DNA of 64,000 bases from JBOGXA01 sp050694175 (GTDB lineage: Bacteria > Actinomycetota > CADDZG01 > WHSQ01), in contig JBOGXA010000005.1 of assembly GCA_050694175.1 (NCBI GenBank), positions 1 to 64,000 of the forward strand. Reading direction: 5' to 3'. The position numbers and the translations under genes are program-made. Below the pieces are notes generated by a model that did not search any database, was not told the DNA's origin, and saw only the letters and a program-made list of their open reading frames with translations. Shown here in pieces: positions 1-6,964 of this stretch (its first letter is position 1; each line of letters starts with the position of its first letter).

Positions 1-37
1 TCTCTCGTTCTCTCACAACATCAGCCAAGACCGACAC
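1..37 (-). CDS. Possible 5' end of a gene running off the left edge
   Basis: A GTG at 35-37 opens a reading frame of 12 codons towards the left edge (MSVLADVVRERE). A strong Shine-Dalgarno-like AGGAGGTGA lies at 51-59, but the gap to this GTG is about 15 nt, longer than usual. Too little is visible to name a product, and another start beyond the edge is possible. Low confidence. Confidence 0.25.
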   Translation of the reverse strand, partial: MSVLADVVRERE

Positions 38-77
38 CGGCGTTTCCGTATCACCTCCTCGCCCTGGGTCCGCGGCG

Positions 78-184
78 TCACAGACGCAGCGACGCCCAAG
101 TGTGCGCCACGAGCAGTGCTGTGCCGGCGCCGACGACCGTCGGGATCAGCTCTCGCCCGGAACGCCGCCGATGTGCGCGATCAC
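78..184 (-). pseudogene. Small membrane peptide gene, frameshifted
   Basis: A GTG overlaps the TGA of the DUF899 gene (GTGA) and begins VIAHIGGVPG, but this frame stops after 12 codons. Skipping one base at the CCGGGC run moves to a frame that reads RELIPTVVGAGTALLVAH and ends at 78, a plausible single membrane segment followed by a short basic tail. That second frame has no start codon of its own nearby. I read this as one 30-35 codon membrane-peptide gene broken by a single-base indel, or a base-calling error. No function is known to me. Confidence 0.35.
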
Positions 185-873
185 GCGGTCTCGCCGTACG
201 CGTCGTGATAGTTCCACCACTGATAGGGCGGGGTCTGCGGATAGCCCTCGGGCGAGTCCTCCCACTCCTCCTGGCGACCCAGGGCAGTGATGTCGAGATA
301 GCTCCAGGTGCTCCCCATCGCCTCGTCTCCGCGGCTATCGATGAAGTAGGTGCGGAATATCCGATCGCCATCGCGAATGAAGGCGTTGGTCCCGTGCCAC
401 TCGTCCACGCCGAAATCGGCATCGAAGTCGTCGGTGAGCGTGTACCAGGGGATGTCCCAGCCCATGCGCCCTTTCAAGCCGTGGATCTCGGCCTGGGGTG
501 CGCGCGAGACGAACGCGAGCGTGGTATCTCGCGCGTTCAGGTGGGCGGGGTGCGCAACCTGGTCGGCGACGAAGGAGCAGCCCACGCAGGCCCGCTCCGG
601 GTACGCGCCGCCCGCCTCCGCGTAAGTGGTGACTTCTGGCCCGTAGAAGAACCGATACACGATGAGCTGGCGCCGCCCCACGAACAGGTCGAGCATGCTG
701 GCCGGGCCGTTCGGTCCCTCGAAGCGGTAGTCCTTCTCAACCGCCATCCACGACATCCGGCGGCGCTGTGCGGCCAGTGCGTCGCGCGCCCGCGTCAGCT
801 CCTTCTCCTTAACCAGCAGCTTCTGGCGCGCGGCCTCCCACTCCTCCGGCGACACGATCGGGGGTGTGTTCAT
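181..873 (-). CDS. DUF899 family thioredoxin-like protein
   Basis: The 230-residue protein has the DUF899 layout: a basic coiled N-terminal helix (about 10-40), then a thioredoxin-like core with the sequence ACVGCSF giving a CxxC pair at about residues 96 and 99, and the family's aromatic C-terminal block (WWNYHDAYG). DUF899 proteins are cytoplasmic and of unproven role, often described as predicted dithiol-disulfide isomerases. The ATG start leaves a full-length protein for the family. It is followed with a 4-nt overlap by a broken small membrane-peptide frame. Confidence 0.85.
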   Translation of the reverse strand: MNTPPIVSPEEWEAARQKLLVKEKELTRARDALAAQRRRMSWMAVEKDYRFEGPNGPASMLDLFVGRRQLIVYRFFYGPEVTTYAEAGGAYPERACVGCSFVADQVAHPAHLNARDTTLAFVSRAPQAEIHGLKGRMGWDIPWYTLTDDFDADFGVDEWHGTNAFIRDGDRIFRTYFIDSRGDEAMGSTWSYLDITALGRQEEWEDSPEGYPQTPPYQWWNYHDAYGETA

Positions 874-1215
874 GGCGAACCTCCTGCCTCTTCCTTAGCC
901 TCATGCCGACGAGTTTGCCGGGTCTCGCCGCTCGACACGAACGTCGAGCCCCAGCGCGAGTCTTGCTTCGGAATTGCCCATTATCTCTGTGACCGTTGGG
1001 AGGTCCGAAACTCATCGCGGGGCCGAGCACAAGGACGCACTCAGCGGAGGGGTGCGCGGCAAGGACTACCCTGAGTCGAGTGACGCTCCCGCCCACGAGG
1101 TCCCCCCGCGCGAGCGCAGCCTGCTCGAGTCGCTCGCAGCGGCGACCAGGGGCGCCTTCCGTGGCGGATGCGCTGGAGCGACTGCCTCTCTCGCAAGCGT
1201 GCCGGCGGGACTGAT
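874..1215. other. Intergenic stretch without recognised genes
   Basis: About 340 bases between the DUF899 gene and the CopD remnant. Open frames exist on both strands, but their translations are arginine- and alanine-rich shadows with no recognisable motif or ribosome binding site. I see no RNA gene or clear promoter. Confidence 0.5.
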
Positions 1216-1449
1216 TCACACCGAACGGTAGCGCGGCTCGGCGTACCCCTGCGGCGAGGTCCGTGCGGCGGCTCGACCTCGTAGACCGTGACGCGTCCCG
1301 GCTCGCTTAGCTCGCGGGCCCGGCAACGCGTGCCAAACACGAGAGGAACCCCGACCGAGTCTGCCCCGCGCCACGACGACCGCCGTGGTCCAGACGCCCT
1401 CGAGCGACAGGTTCGCGCCCTCGGCCCGGTAGGTGCCGGGATCGGTGCG
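1216..1449 (-). pseudogene. Decayed fragment of a CopD C-terminal domain
   Basis: Read with two frame changes (near 1365 and near 1262), the minus strand gives about 75 residues that align closely with residues about 497-570 of the CopC-CopD protein at 2951-4924. Shared stretches include TYRAEG, LSL.G.W, RGADSV, GTRCRARELSEPG and QGYA. The fragment begins abruptly at the TYRAEG motif, has no start codon, and ends at its own TGA at 1216-1218. It is therefore a partial, inverted paralogous copy left beside the intact gene. Confidence 0.7.
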
Positions 1450-1548
1450 CCTCATACGACATGCTCGCCACCGATAGCCGCCCACATCGAGCAGAGGCGG
1501 CAAGCAGTTCGTAGGTAGTCGTTGTGGGCACAATGGTTCTTCAGGTAG

Positions 1549-1554
1549 TAACTT
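1549..1554 (+). promoter_or_regulatory. TAACTT -10 box of a leaderless promoter
   Basis: TAACTT fits the actinobacterial TANNNT -10 pattern and lies 7 nt before the ATG at 1562, with no Shine-Dalgarno sequence between. Transcription would start at or next to the start codon. Confidence 0.5.
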
Positions 1555-1561
1555 TGCGTCG

Positions 1562-2173
1562 ATGACGGGCCGCCGGCGTGTTGGCCTCGTTGTGGACGGC
1601 TGCGCCCCCCTGTGGCTGGGGGGACTGGCAGCTTTTGGCATCGTCGCCGCGCACTGCCTTGCGTACGTGATTGCGGAGCCCCACGCGCACGAGCGCGCCC
1701 TCCTCATGGATGCCACCGGCCACCGGTACTGGGGCGTCGTCGCCGCGATCGCAATGGGGGCGTCGTTGGCCGGCGCCGCGGCCTTTCTTGTGCGCATGCT
1801 TCGGCCGTCGACGGGTGCCGGCCGGCACGTCAACCTTCTGGCATTTGCGATGCCTCGTCTGATGGGCTTGCAACTCGCCGGCTTTGCACTCCTCGAGGTC
1901 TCCGAGCGGACGCTGATGGGTGACCGCTTCGGCGACGTCCTCCACGAGCCCGCGTTCGTTGCCGGTCTCGTTTTGCAGGTCGTGGTGGCAATCGTCTCGT
2001 CGTTGATCCTGTGCCTGCTGACACGCACGCTGCGCGCGTTGCTGGCGAGGGGCCGTGCCCCCGACGTGCAGTCGCGACGGCCTTTGCCTCGCCCCACCAC
2101 TAGCTGGTTGCAGCCCTGCATGTCGCTCGGGACCGGGGCCGGCACCTGGAGGGGACCTCCGGTTCAAGCCTGA
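1562..2173 (+). CDS. Four-TM membrane protein of the copper module
   Basis: A 203-residue protein with four hydrophobic segments (about 12-38, 57-80, 93-112 and 130-160) and a polar, proline-rich tail. Histidines cluster in the loop after the first segment (EPHAHE, ATGHRYW), which would suit metal binding, but I recognise no named domain. It precedes a secreted His-first protein and a CopC-CopD fusion on the same strand, so a role in copper handling or redox of the envelope is an inference from position. No Shine-Dalgarno is seen; a TANNNT box 7 nt upstream suggests leaderless expression. Confidence 0.65.
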   Translation: MTGRRRVGLVVDGCAPLWLGGLAAFGIVAAHCLAYVIAEPHAHERALLMDATGHRYWGVVAAIAMGASLAGAAAFLVRMLRPSTGAGRHVNLLAFAMPRLMGLQLAGFALLEVSERTLMGDRFGDVLHEPAFVAGLVLQVVVAIVSSLILCLLTRTLRALLARGRAPDVQSRRPLPRPTTSWLQPCMSLGTGAGTWRGPPVQA

Positions 2174-2183
2174 TTTGGGGGTC

Positions 2184-2213
2184 GCCCGCGCGGGTGTTGG
2201 GTTCCCGCGGGCG
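2184..2213. promoter_or_regulatory. GC-rich hairpin before the copper-module genes
   Basis: An inverted repeat with arms related to CGCCCGCG/CGCGGGCG and an AT-richer loop sits in the gap between the 4-TM gene and the secreted protein gene. It could be an attenuator or a processing site. No T-run follows, so an intrinsic terminator is less likely. Confidence 0.3.
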
Positions 2214-2242
2214 AGGTCATCAGGATTGACAGGGAGGTTTAT

Positions 2243-2944
2243 GTGAGATCTGCAAAACGTCTAGCCGTGCTTGTCGGACTGGCGGGCGTCGTTCTGCTCG
2301 TCCCAGCACTTCCGGCGAGCGCGCACGAGAGCCGCAAGGTCGGCCCCTACGAGTTCGTTGTGGGATGGGCGGACGAGCCTACGTTTACGGGGGCCAAGAA
2401 CGCAGTGTCGCTCTCTATCTCGGATTTCCAGTCCGAAAGGCCGATCACCGAGGACGTCGACGTCGCTATGGATGTCGAGGTGTTGTTTGAGGATGCTTCC
2501 ACATCGCTGACCATGGAACCCACCTTTAGCGACCCGAGCGTCTTCGAAGCGGACCTTGCGCCGACCCGCCCCGGCGAGTACACGTTCCACTTCGTCGGAG
2601 CGGTCGGCGATTTGGAGGTGGACGAGAGCTTTACCTCCGGGCCCGAAACGTTCAACTCTCCAGTCGAACTGAATGAAATCCAGTTCCCGGTGCAGGATCC
2701 ATCGACGGCCGAACTCGCGGACCGCTTTGATCGCGAGCTACCCCGTGTCGAGGACCAGGCGGTGACGGCCGCAGAGAATGCTGCAGCAACGACATCGGAT
2801 GATGTCGACTCGGCGCGCCTGATCGCCTTAATAGCGCTCGGTCTCGGTGTGGTGGCAGTGATCCTCGGGGTCGTTGCCATCGTGCGGCCTGGACGGTCTG
2901 GCGCTACCGGCGCGACGGCACGACCTTCGGAGTCTCAGGGTTAA
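2243..2944 (+). CDS. Secreted, C-terminally anchored protein of the copper module
   Basis: The 233-residue protein has a signal peptide ending in PASA, so the mature chain would start with histidine (H28, HESRK). It continues as an Ig-like beta domain (about 28-150) with FixH/YtkA-like features (PGEYTFHF), a variable linker, and one C-terminal membrane helix (about 193-215). A free N-terminal His is also the copper ligand in CopC-type proteins, and CopC-CopD follows 6 nt downstream, so binding of copper outside the membrane is likely but inferred. The GTG start at 2243 is preceded by AGGGAGGT with good spacing; the ATG at 2241 runs straight into a stop. Confidence 0.7.
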   Translation: MRSAKRLAVLVGLAGVVLLVPALPASAHESRKVGPYEFVVGWADEPTFTGAKNAVSLSISDFQSERPITEDVDVAMDVEVLFEDASTSLTMEPTFSDPSVFEADLAPTRPGEYTFHFVGAVGDLEVDESFTSGPETFNSPVELNEIQFPVQDPSTAELADRFDRELPRVEDQAVTAAENAAATTSDDVDSARLIALIALGLGVVAVILGVVAIVRPGRSGATGATARPSESQG

Positions 2945-2950
2945 CAGGCG

Positions 2951-4924
2951 ATGCGCAGGCTCGCCGTTTGTGTGACGCTCGCTGCTCTCGGGCTGATACT
3001 GATCAGCCCGAGAGCAGAGCCACATGCCGCCTACCGGTCGTCGAGTCCGGCCGACGGGGCGCGCCTCGACGCTGCTCCCGAGGCGGTAACGATCACGTGG
3101 ACAGAGCCTCCCGAGCAGTCGCTGACGACGGTCCGGGTCTTGAACACCGCGGGCGAGGCGTTTCAAGAGGGCGAGCCGGAAGTTCTGCCGGACGACAACC
3201 GAACCGTGCGCGTTGCCCTCGCCGACCTTCCTGAAGGTGCATACACGGTGACGTGGCGAACGGTGTCGACCGCCGACGGCCACACGACCGCCGGCGCGTT
3301 CGCATTTGGGCTCGGCGTGGAGCCCGGCGTCGCGAGCGTGCCGGGGGGCGTCAGAGATTTGGTGACGACGCCTCCCGCGTCGGTACTTGAAATGGTGGGT
3401 CGTTGGGGATTGCTCGCCGGCCTCATAGCTGTTGTCGGCGCGGGGGCGGTCGGGGGGGCGCTCAACCCGGGAGCGCCCGGAGTTGCGCGTTTGGCGGTCG
3501 CGGGCGCCGGAGTGGCAGCGGCCGGCGGGATCATTTTCGCGGAGGCTCAACGGCGCGCCGCCGACACGGGGTTCTCGGATCTGTTGGCCACCGACGTGGG
3601 CCGGGCGCTCATCTATCGCGGGGGACTGATAGCGATCTGCCTCGCGGCAGGTATTGCCGCGATGAGATCGTCGCGAGCCGTCACCTTGTGGGCTGCGGCG
3701 GGCTCGGCGGCACTGGCCATGTTAGTTCACGTCGAAAGCGGCCATGCGTCCGCAGCAGAATCGTGGACGTGGCTCATCATCGGGTCGCAGTGGATTCATT
3801 TCCTTGCGGTGGGGATTTGGATCGGCGGGCTGGCCGCATTGTTGTTGGTGATTCGAGGATTGGAAGGTGACGGTCGAGGGCGCGCAGTGAAGCGGTTCTC
3901 GACGATGGCCGGGTTCATGCTCGCCGCGGTGGTGACGACCGGAATCGTCCGCGCCGTCACCGAAATTCCTTCGTGGTCCGATCTGTTTTCCAGTGCCTAC
4001 GGACGGACGGTGCTGGCGAAGATCACGCTCGCGCTCGGGCTCGCCGGGCTCGGCGCGATCAACCGGTACCGAAACGTGCCCCGGAGCGCGTCGAGCGTTA
4101 CGGGACTGCGGCGGATATCGCGATTGGAGCTGGGGGTCGCCTCGGGGATCCTGATCGTGGCCGCGGTCCTGGCGAGCATCAGCCCACCTGCGGAAGGAGA
4201 GTTGCGGCGAGCGCCACCGGCCGAACGGATTGCCGTGACGGGATCTGATTTCGGGACGTCCGTGCGAGTCCGCCTGGAGGTGCTGCCCGGGTTTCCCGGG
4301 AGCAATCAATTCTCGATGCGCGTCGCGGACTACGACACCGGTGATCCGGTCGATGCTGAGCGTGTAGTGCTGCGCTTTGCGTACCTGGACGACCCGAGTG
4401 TGGGTCAATCGGAACTCGAGCTCGATGAGGCAAGTCCCGGGACCTACCGAGCGGAGGGACCAAACATCTCGCTGGGGGGCAACTGGCGAGTTACCGCCCT
4501 CGTGCAACGGGGAGCCGATTCGGTAGAGGTGCCCGTGGACCTGGGAACACGTTGCCGGGCGCGCGAGCTCTCCGAGCCCGGCCTGGCCACGGTGCATGTC
4601 GTCGACGTGGGCGACGGGCATACGGCGCAGGGCTACGCCGATCCCGGCCACATGGGACCGAACGATGTGCACCTGACGTTCTTTGACGCTGCGGACCAGG
4701 AAGTGGAGATAGGCAAGGCCCCGGTGGTGACGGCGGCGCCGTTCGGGGGAGAGGATTCCCACCACGAGGGCGTCGAAGAGCTAAAGGCGCGCCGGCTCGG
4801 ACCCGGCCACTTCGTGGCGAGCACACATCTGGACGCGGGGGAGCACAGGGTCGAGTTCAAGGCCTCGGCGCACGGCGTGCAGATGAGTGGCTGCTTCGTC
4901 GTCGCAATCGAGGGGCACGGATAG
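2951..4924 (+). CDS. CopC-CopD fusion copper-resistance/transport protein
   Basis: A 657-residue fusion. A short signal sequence (1-24) precedes a CopC domain (25-120) that starts with His25 and carries the conserved DGH motif at 109-111, the two usual Cu(II) ligand positions. Eight or so membrane helices follow (about 140-405), matching CopD, with His and Trp-rich segments (GSQWIHFLAVGIWIGG) typical of that family. The last 230 residues form an extracytoplasmic Ig/FixH-like region with many acids and histidines (GGEDSHHEG). CopCD is thought to bring copper through the membrane. It is the third gene of a same-strand module, and a decayed copy of its tail lies at 1216-1449. Confidence 0.88.
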   Translation: MRRLAVCVTLAALGLILISPRAEPHAAYRSSSPADGARLDAAPEAVTITWTEPPEQSLTTVRVLNTAGEAFQEGEPEVLPDDNRTVRVALADLPEGAYTVTWRTVSTADGHTTAGAFAFGLGVEPGVASVPGGVRDLVTTPPASVLEMVGRWGLLAGLIAVVGAGAVGGALNPGAPGVARLAVAGAGVAAAGGIIFAEAQRRAADTGFSDLLATDVGRALIYRGGLIAICLAAGIAAMRSSRAVTLWAAAGSAALAMLVHVESGHASAAESWTWLIIGSQWIHFLAVGIWIGGLAALLLVIRGLEGDGRGRAVKRFSTMAGFMLAAVVTTGIVRAVTEIPSWSDLFSSAYGRTVLAKITLALGLAGLGAINRYRNVPRSASSVTGLRRISRLELGVASGILIVAAVLASISPPAEGELRRAPPAERIAVTGSDFGTSVRVRLEVLPGFPGSNQFSMRVADYDTGDPVDAERVVLRFAYLDDPSVGQSELELDEASPGTYRAEGPNISLGGNWRVTALVQRGADSVEVPVDLGTRCRARELSEPGLATVHVVDVGDGHTAQGYADPGHMGPNDVHLTFFDAADQEVEIGKAPVVTAAPFGGEDSHHEGVEELKARRLGPGHFVASTHLDAGEHRVEFKASAHGVQMSGCFVVAIEGHG

Positions 4925-4946
4925 AGGGGCGGCGCCGTCGGCTGGG

Positions 4947-4978
4947 GCGCGCCCGGCTTGTGGCGCGCCCGGCTTGTG
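4947..4978. repeat. 16-bp tandem duplication
   Basis: Two perfect adjacent copies of a 16-bp unit (GCGCGCCCGGCTTGTG) at 4947-4962 and 4963-4978, just after the CopCD stop. This is a simple duplication with no sign of further copies. Confidence 0.8.
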
Positions 4979-5184
4979 GCCCATTCTTCGGTCGTCAGCT
5001 TACGGCGATCTCAACCAGTCGTCGCAACAAGCCCGGCGAGCTTCTCTGCGGGTTTGAACCAAATCCTAGGGTCTCGCGTGGCCTTCTGTTGAGGCTGTCG
5101 GCTGCTGCCTGCAGTTTGGCCTCGGTGACCTTCGAGAGGACGAAGTCCCTTCGGGAAATACTGACGCTCGATAGGCGTCGCGAT

Positions 5185-5550
5185 GCTCATGATCAAGCCG
5201 GGCTCGTCGCGGGTGTCGCGGCCAACATCGTGGCTCTCACCTGGCTGTCGCTTGTAGCGGAAGCCGCAATCGATCGTCACGCCGCCGTTCCCGATTCGGA
5301 GATTGTCGCCTTAACTACTCTGCGATATGGGCCGTGTACGCAGGCGCACTTCTAAGCGCAGGCGTGAGAGCTCGGATTAGATGGATGAGGCTTCTTGCGG
5401 CCTCTATCCTCGCTGTGACTCTAGGCAAACTTCGTTAAACGACTTGTGGCTCATCGCACCACTACACAGGATTGTTTCCTTCATTGGTATCGGTGTTCTG
5501 ATGCTCCTCTGTTCGCTCACCTACCACCGCTTCAAGCAGTTCATCTTGGG
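5185..5550 (+). pseudogene. Remnant of the C-terminus of a DUF2339 membrane protein
   Basis: Three successive frames together give the end of a DUF2339-type multi-TM protein: VAANIVALTWLSLVAEA and VALTT in the first, SAIWAVYAGALLSAGVRAR through ILAVTLGK in the second, and NDLWLIAPLHRIVSFIGIG then YHRFKQFI in the third. The order and spacing match the family's closing helices (W-A-Y-A-L-L, then L-Y-D-L, then R-I-V-S-F-x-G-L-G). At least two frameshifts and the missing N-terminal part mark it as dead. The family call rests on my memory of the motif. Confidence 0.5.
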
Positions 5551-5843
5551 TCTGCCCGACGGCGACAACTCGCCTCGCTCTCGGAGGAGATCCCCGCCGG
5601 GGGGATGCCCGGCGTCTCGAGGGACACGTGGGCTCGACAGTTGCCCCGCGTGGCAGCCGATCATGACGGCTAGTCCTGTCTCACAGGTGGCACAAGAAGG
5701 CGCCGCAGGGCCGTGAATGTTCGTCGACTCCGGGCCAAAGCCACACGGGCGAGGAGTATCCAGGGGTGGCGGACCGGCACCATCCGTGCCCACTCGAAGG
5801 CAAACCCGTGGCAATGGGGCCACCACGGTGAGACAATCACAGC
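5551..5843. other. Intergenic stretch, nothing recognised
   Basis: Almost 300 bases between the DUF2339 remnant and the PLDc_N gene. I see no coding frame with a credible start, no tRNA fold and no repeat shared with the rest of the window. Confidence 0.4.
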
Positions 5844-6218
5844 ATGATCTACGGTGGTGGCCTTCTGGGCCTGGTGGTTCTCGCGCTGTGGGTTTATTGC
5901 ATCGTCGATGTCGTTTCCACCGACGATTCGTTGGTCCGCAACCTGCCGAAGCTCGTCTGGCTACTCCTCGTCATCTTCGTCCCGACCATCGGCTCAATCA
6001 CCTGGCTGCTGTTGGGACGCCCGCAGAACGCCAGTTTCGTTCCGGGTGACTCCAGGCCCCGGCCGCCGACTGGGGCCGGCCGCCGATTCGTGCCCCCCGA
6101 TGACTCACCCGACTTTCTATCGTCGCTCGATGAGCGCTCCCGCGACCTGCGCAGGTGGGAAGAGGATCTCAAGCGCCGCGAGGACGACCTGCGTCGGAAG
6201 AAGGACCAAGGCGAGTAG
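5844..6218 (+). CDS. PLDc_N domain small membrane protein
   Basis: A 124-residue protein with two N-terminal membrane helices (about 5-24 and 36-58) joined by a short polar turn, ending in GSITWLLLGRP, the hallmark of the PLDc_N domain found at the start of cardiolipin synthases. No phospholipase D domain follows. The rest is a linker and a strongly charged C-terminal helix (85-124) rich in Asp, Glu, Arg and Lys, likely a short coiled coil. Such stand-alone proteins are common in Actinomycetota and of unknown role. Confidence 0.75.
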   Translation: MIYGGGLLGLVVLALWVYCIVDVVSTDDSLVRNLPKLVWLLLVIFVPTIGSITWLLLGRPQNASFVPGDSRPRPPTGAGRRFVPPDDSPDFLSSLDERSRDLRRWEEDLKRREDDLRRKKDQGE

Positions 6219-6287
6219 CACAGGTGAGGAGGCCCCGCCATCGCCAGGGGCTCGTGAGCAAGAGAATAGAAACCGAGTGCCTGTCTG

Positions 6288-6362
6288 CGCCCCAGACCGG
6301 ATTTGAACCGGCGGCCTTCTCCTTGACAGGGAGATGAGCACTCCTGACTGCTCCACTGGGGC
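6288..6362 (-). tRNA. tRNA-Asp (GTC)
   Basis: Read on the minus strand, the sequence folds as a cloverleaf: acceptor GCCCCAG/CTGGGGC, D stem GAGC/GCTC, anticodon stem TCTCC/GGAGA with loop CTGTCAA (anticodon GTC), T stem GCCGG/CCGGT with loop TTCAAAT, and discriminator G. The G73 discriminator fits tRNA-Asp. CCA is not fully encoded. Confidence 0.93.
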
Positions 6363-6433
6363 AGAGTCGCCTGAAACTATAAGACGCTTCCGGGCGAGCC
6401 CGGCCGGCGTGAGACCGTTGCTATCCTGACCCG

Positions 6434-6506
6434 GGCGAGGTAGCTCAGTTGGCAGAGCACGCGACTGAAAATCGCGGTGTCGGCAGTTCGATTCTGCCCC
6501 TCGCCA
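6434..6506 (+). tRNA. tRNA-Phe (GAA)
   Basis: Cloverleaf with acceptor GGCGAGG/CCTCGCC, D arm AGCTC/GAGC, anticodon stem CGCGA/TCGCG with loop CTGAAAA (anticodon GAA), T stem GGCAG/CTGCC with loop TTCGATT, and discriminator A. It lies head to head with tRNA-Asp, 71 bases away. Confidence 0.95.
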
Positions 6507-6527
6507 CCCCCCGGGGCGAGCGCGCCG

Positions 6528-6548
6528 AAGCTCCCCTCACGGGGGCTT
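6528..6548 (+). terminator. Hairpin after tRNA-Phe
   Basis: Eight paired bases (AAGCTCCC with GGGGGCTT, one T-G pair) around a CTCAC loop, ending in TTTA. It lies 22 bases after tRNA-Phe and just beyond the bldC stop on the other strand. The T-run is short, so termination strength is uncertain. Confidence 0.4.
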
Positions 6549-6560
6549 TATCGACCGGGG

Positions 6561-6752
6561 CTATTGGTCCTTACGAGCCCCTTCGAGGAACCTTCTGACC
6601 TCCTCGGCGCGGTAGCGCCGGTGGCCTCCCAGGGTCCGAATCGACAAGAGCTTGCCGGCCTTGGCCCAACGAGTCACGGTCTTCGGATCGACCCTGAAGA
6701 GCGCGGCTACCTCGGCCGGGGTCAGCAACGTGTCGTCGCTCTGGGCCTTCAT
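6561..6752 (-). CDS. bldC: BldC-type MerR-like DNA-binding regulator
   Basis: The 63-residue product is a single winged helix with the BldC core: LLTPAEVAALFRVDPKTV, then TRWAKAGKLLSIRTLGGHRR. BldC is a developmental regulator of Streptomyces and relatives that binds DNA as head-to-tail oligomers on direct repeats. The open frame extends 42 codons further upstream, but that extension is unlike the family, and the chosen ATG at 6750-6752 has a purine-rich GGGAGTGGAG before it. The next genes (a conserved protein and a branched-chain amino-acid dehydrogenase) give the same order as S. coelicolor SCO4091-4090-4089. Confidence 0.9.
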   Translation of the reverse strand: MKAQSDDTLLTPAEVAALFRVDPKTVTRWAKAGKLLSIRTLGGHRRYRAEEVRRFLEGARKDQ

Positions 6753-6902
6753 CGCGTCTCCACTCCCTTTCTCGGGCGGCCGAGAAGCACTGGCAACAAC
6801 TCGGCAAAACGGACAATCGAGCCGTTTCGAGAATGATGCCTCTAGGACGCGCTTCCCGAAATCACCCAGAAGGGTCATTTTGGGCCTTTTCCGGACTATG
6901 GA

Positions 6903-6927
6903 CGCACTAGTGCGTTGTAACTAGTTA
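6903..6927. promoter_or_regulatory. Two adjacent short palindromes upstream of bldC
   Basis: A perfect 12-bp palindrome CGCACTAGTGCG (6903-6914) is followed three bases later by a perfect 10-bp palindrome TAACTAGTTA (6918-6927). They lie about 160 bases before the bldC start and about 40 bases after the stop of the next gene upstream. They could be operators, but no regulator is identified. Confidence 0.35.
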
Positions 6928-6964
6928 ACCGACCAAACCGCGGTGCGGTGACCACGGCGTGCGG

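Noticed and set aside
170..184. TGA at codon 13 of the small frame after DUF899 as a second selenocysteine codon
   Set aside because: Reading through gives no hydrophobic or conserved sequence, no hairpin follows at the right distance, and a one-base frameshift explains the frame better.
100..1074. A 324-codon open frame on the plus strand
   Set aside because: It is antisense to the well-supported DUF899 gene, has arginine- and proline-rich composition and no domain; high GC makes such shadows common.
809..1219. A 136-codon minus-strand frame upstream of DUF899
   Set aside because: It overlaps both the DUF899 start and the CopD remnant region, with no ribosome site and no motif.
3722..4765. 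A 347-codon minus-strand frame
   Set aside because: It lies fully antisense to CopC-CopD and has no recognisable motif.
5011..5280. An 89-codon minus-strand frame as a possible transposase fragment
   Set aside because: No transposase motif could be seen, and the opposite strand holds a better explained DUF2339 remnant; no terminal inverted repeats or target duplications are present.
4960..5355. A 131-codon plus-strand frame as an intact gene
   Set aside because: Only its second half resembles DUF2339, the similarity moves to other frames afterwards, and the first half has no start or motif.
6918..6930. The ACTAGTTAAC sequence shared by the bldC upstream region and 48197-48207
   Set aside because: Only about 10-12 bases match, the second site lies between convergent genes rather than in a promoter, and two occurrences are too few to call an operator.
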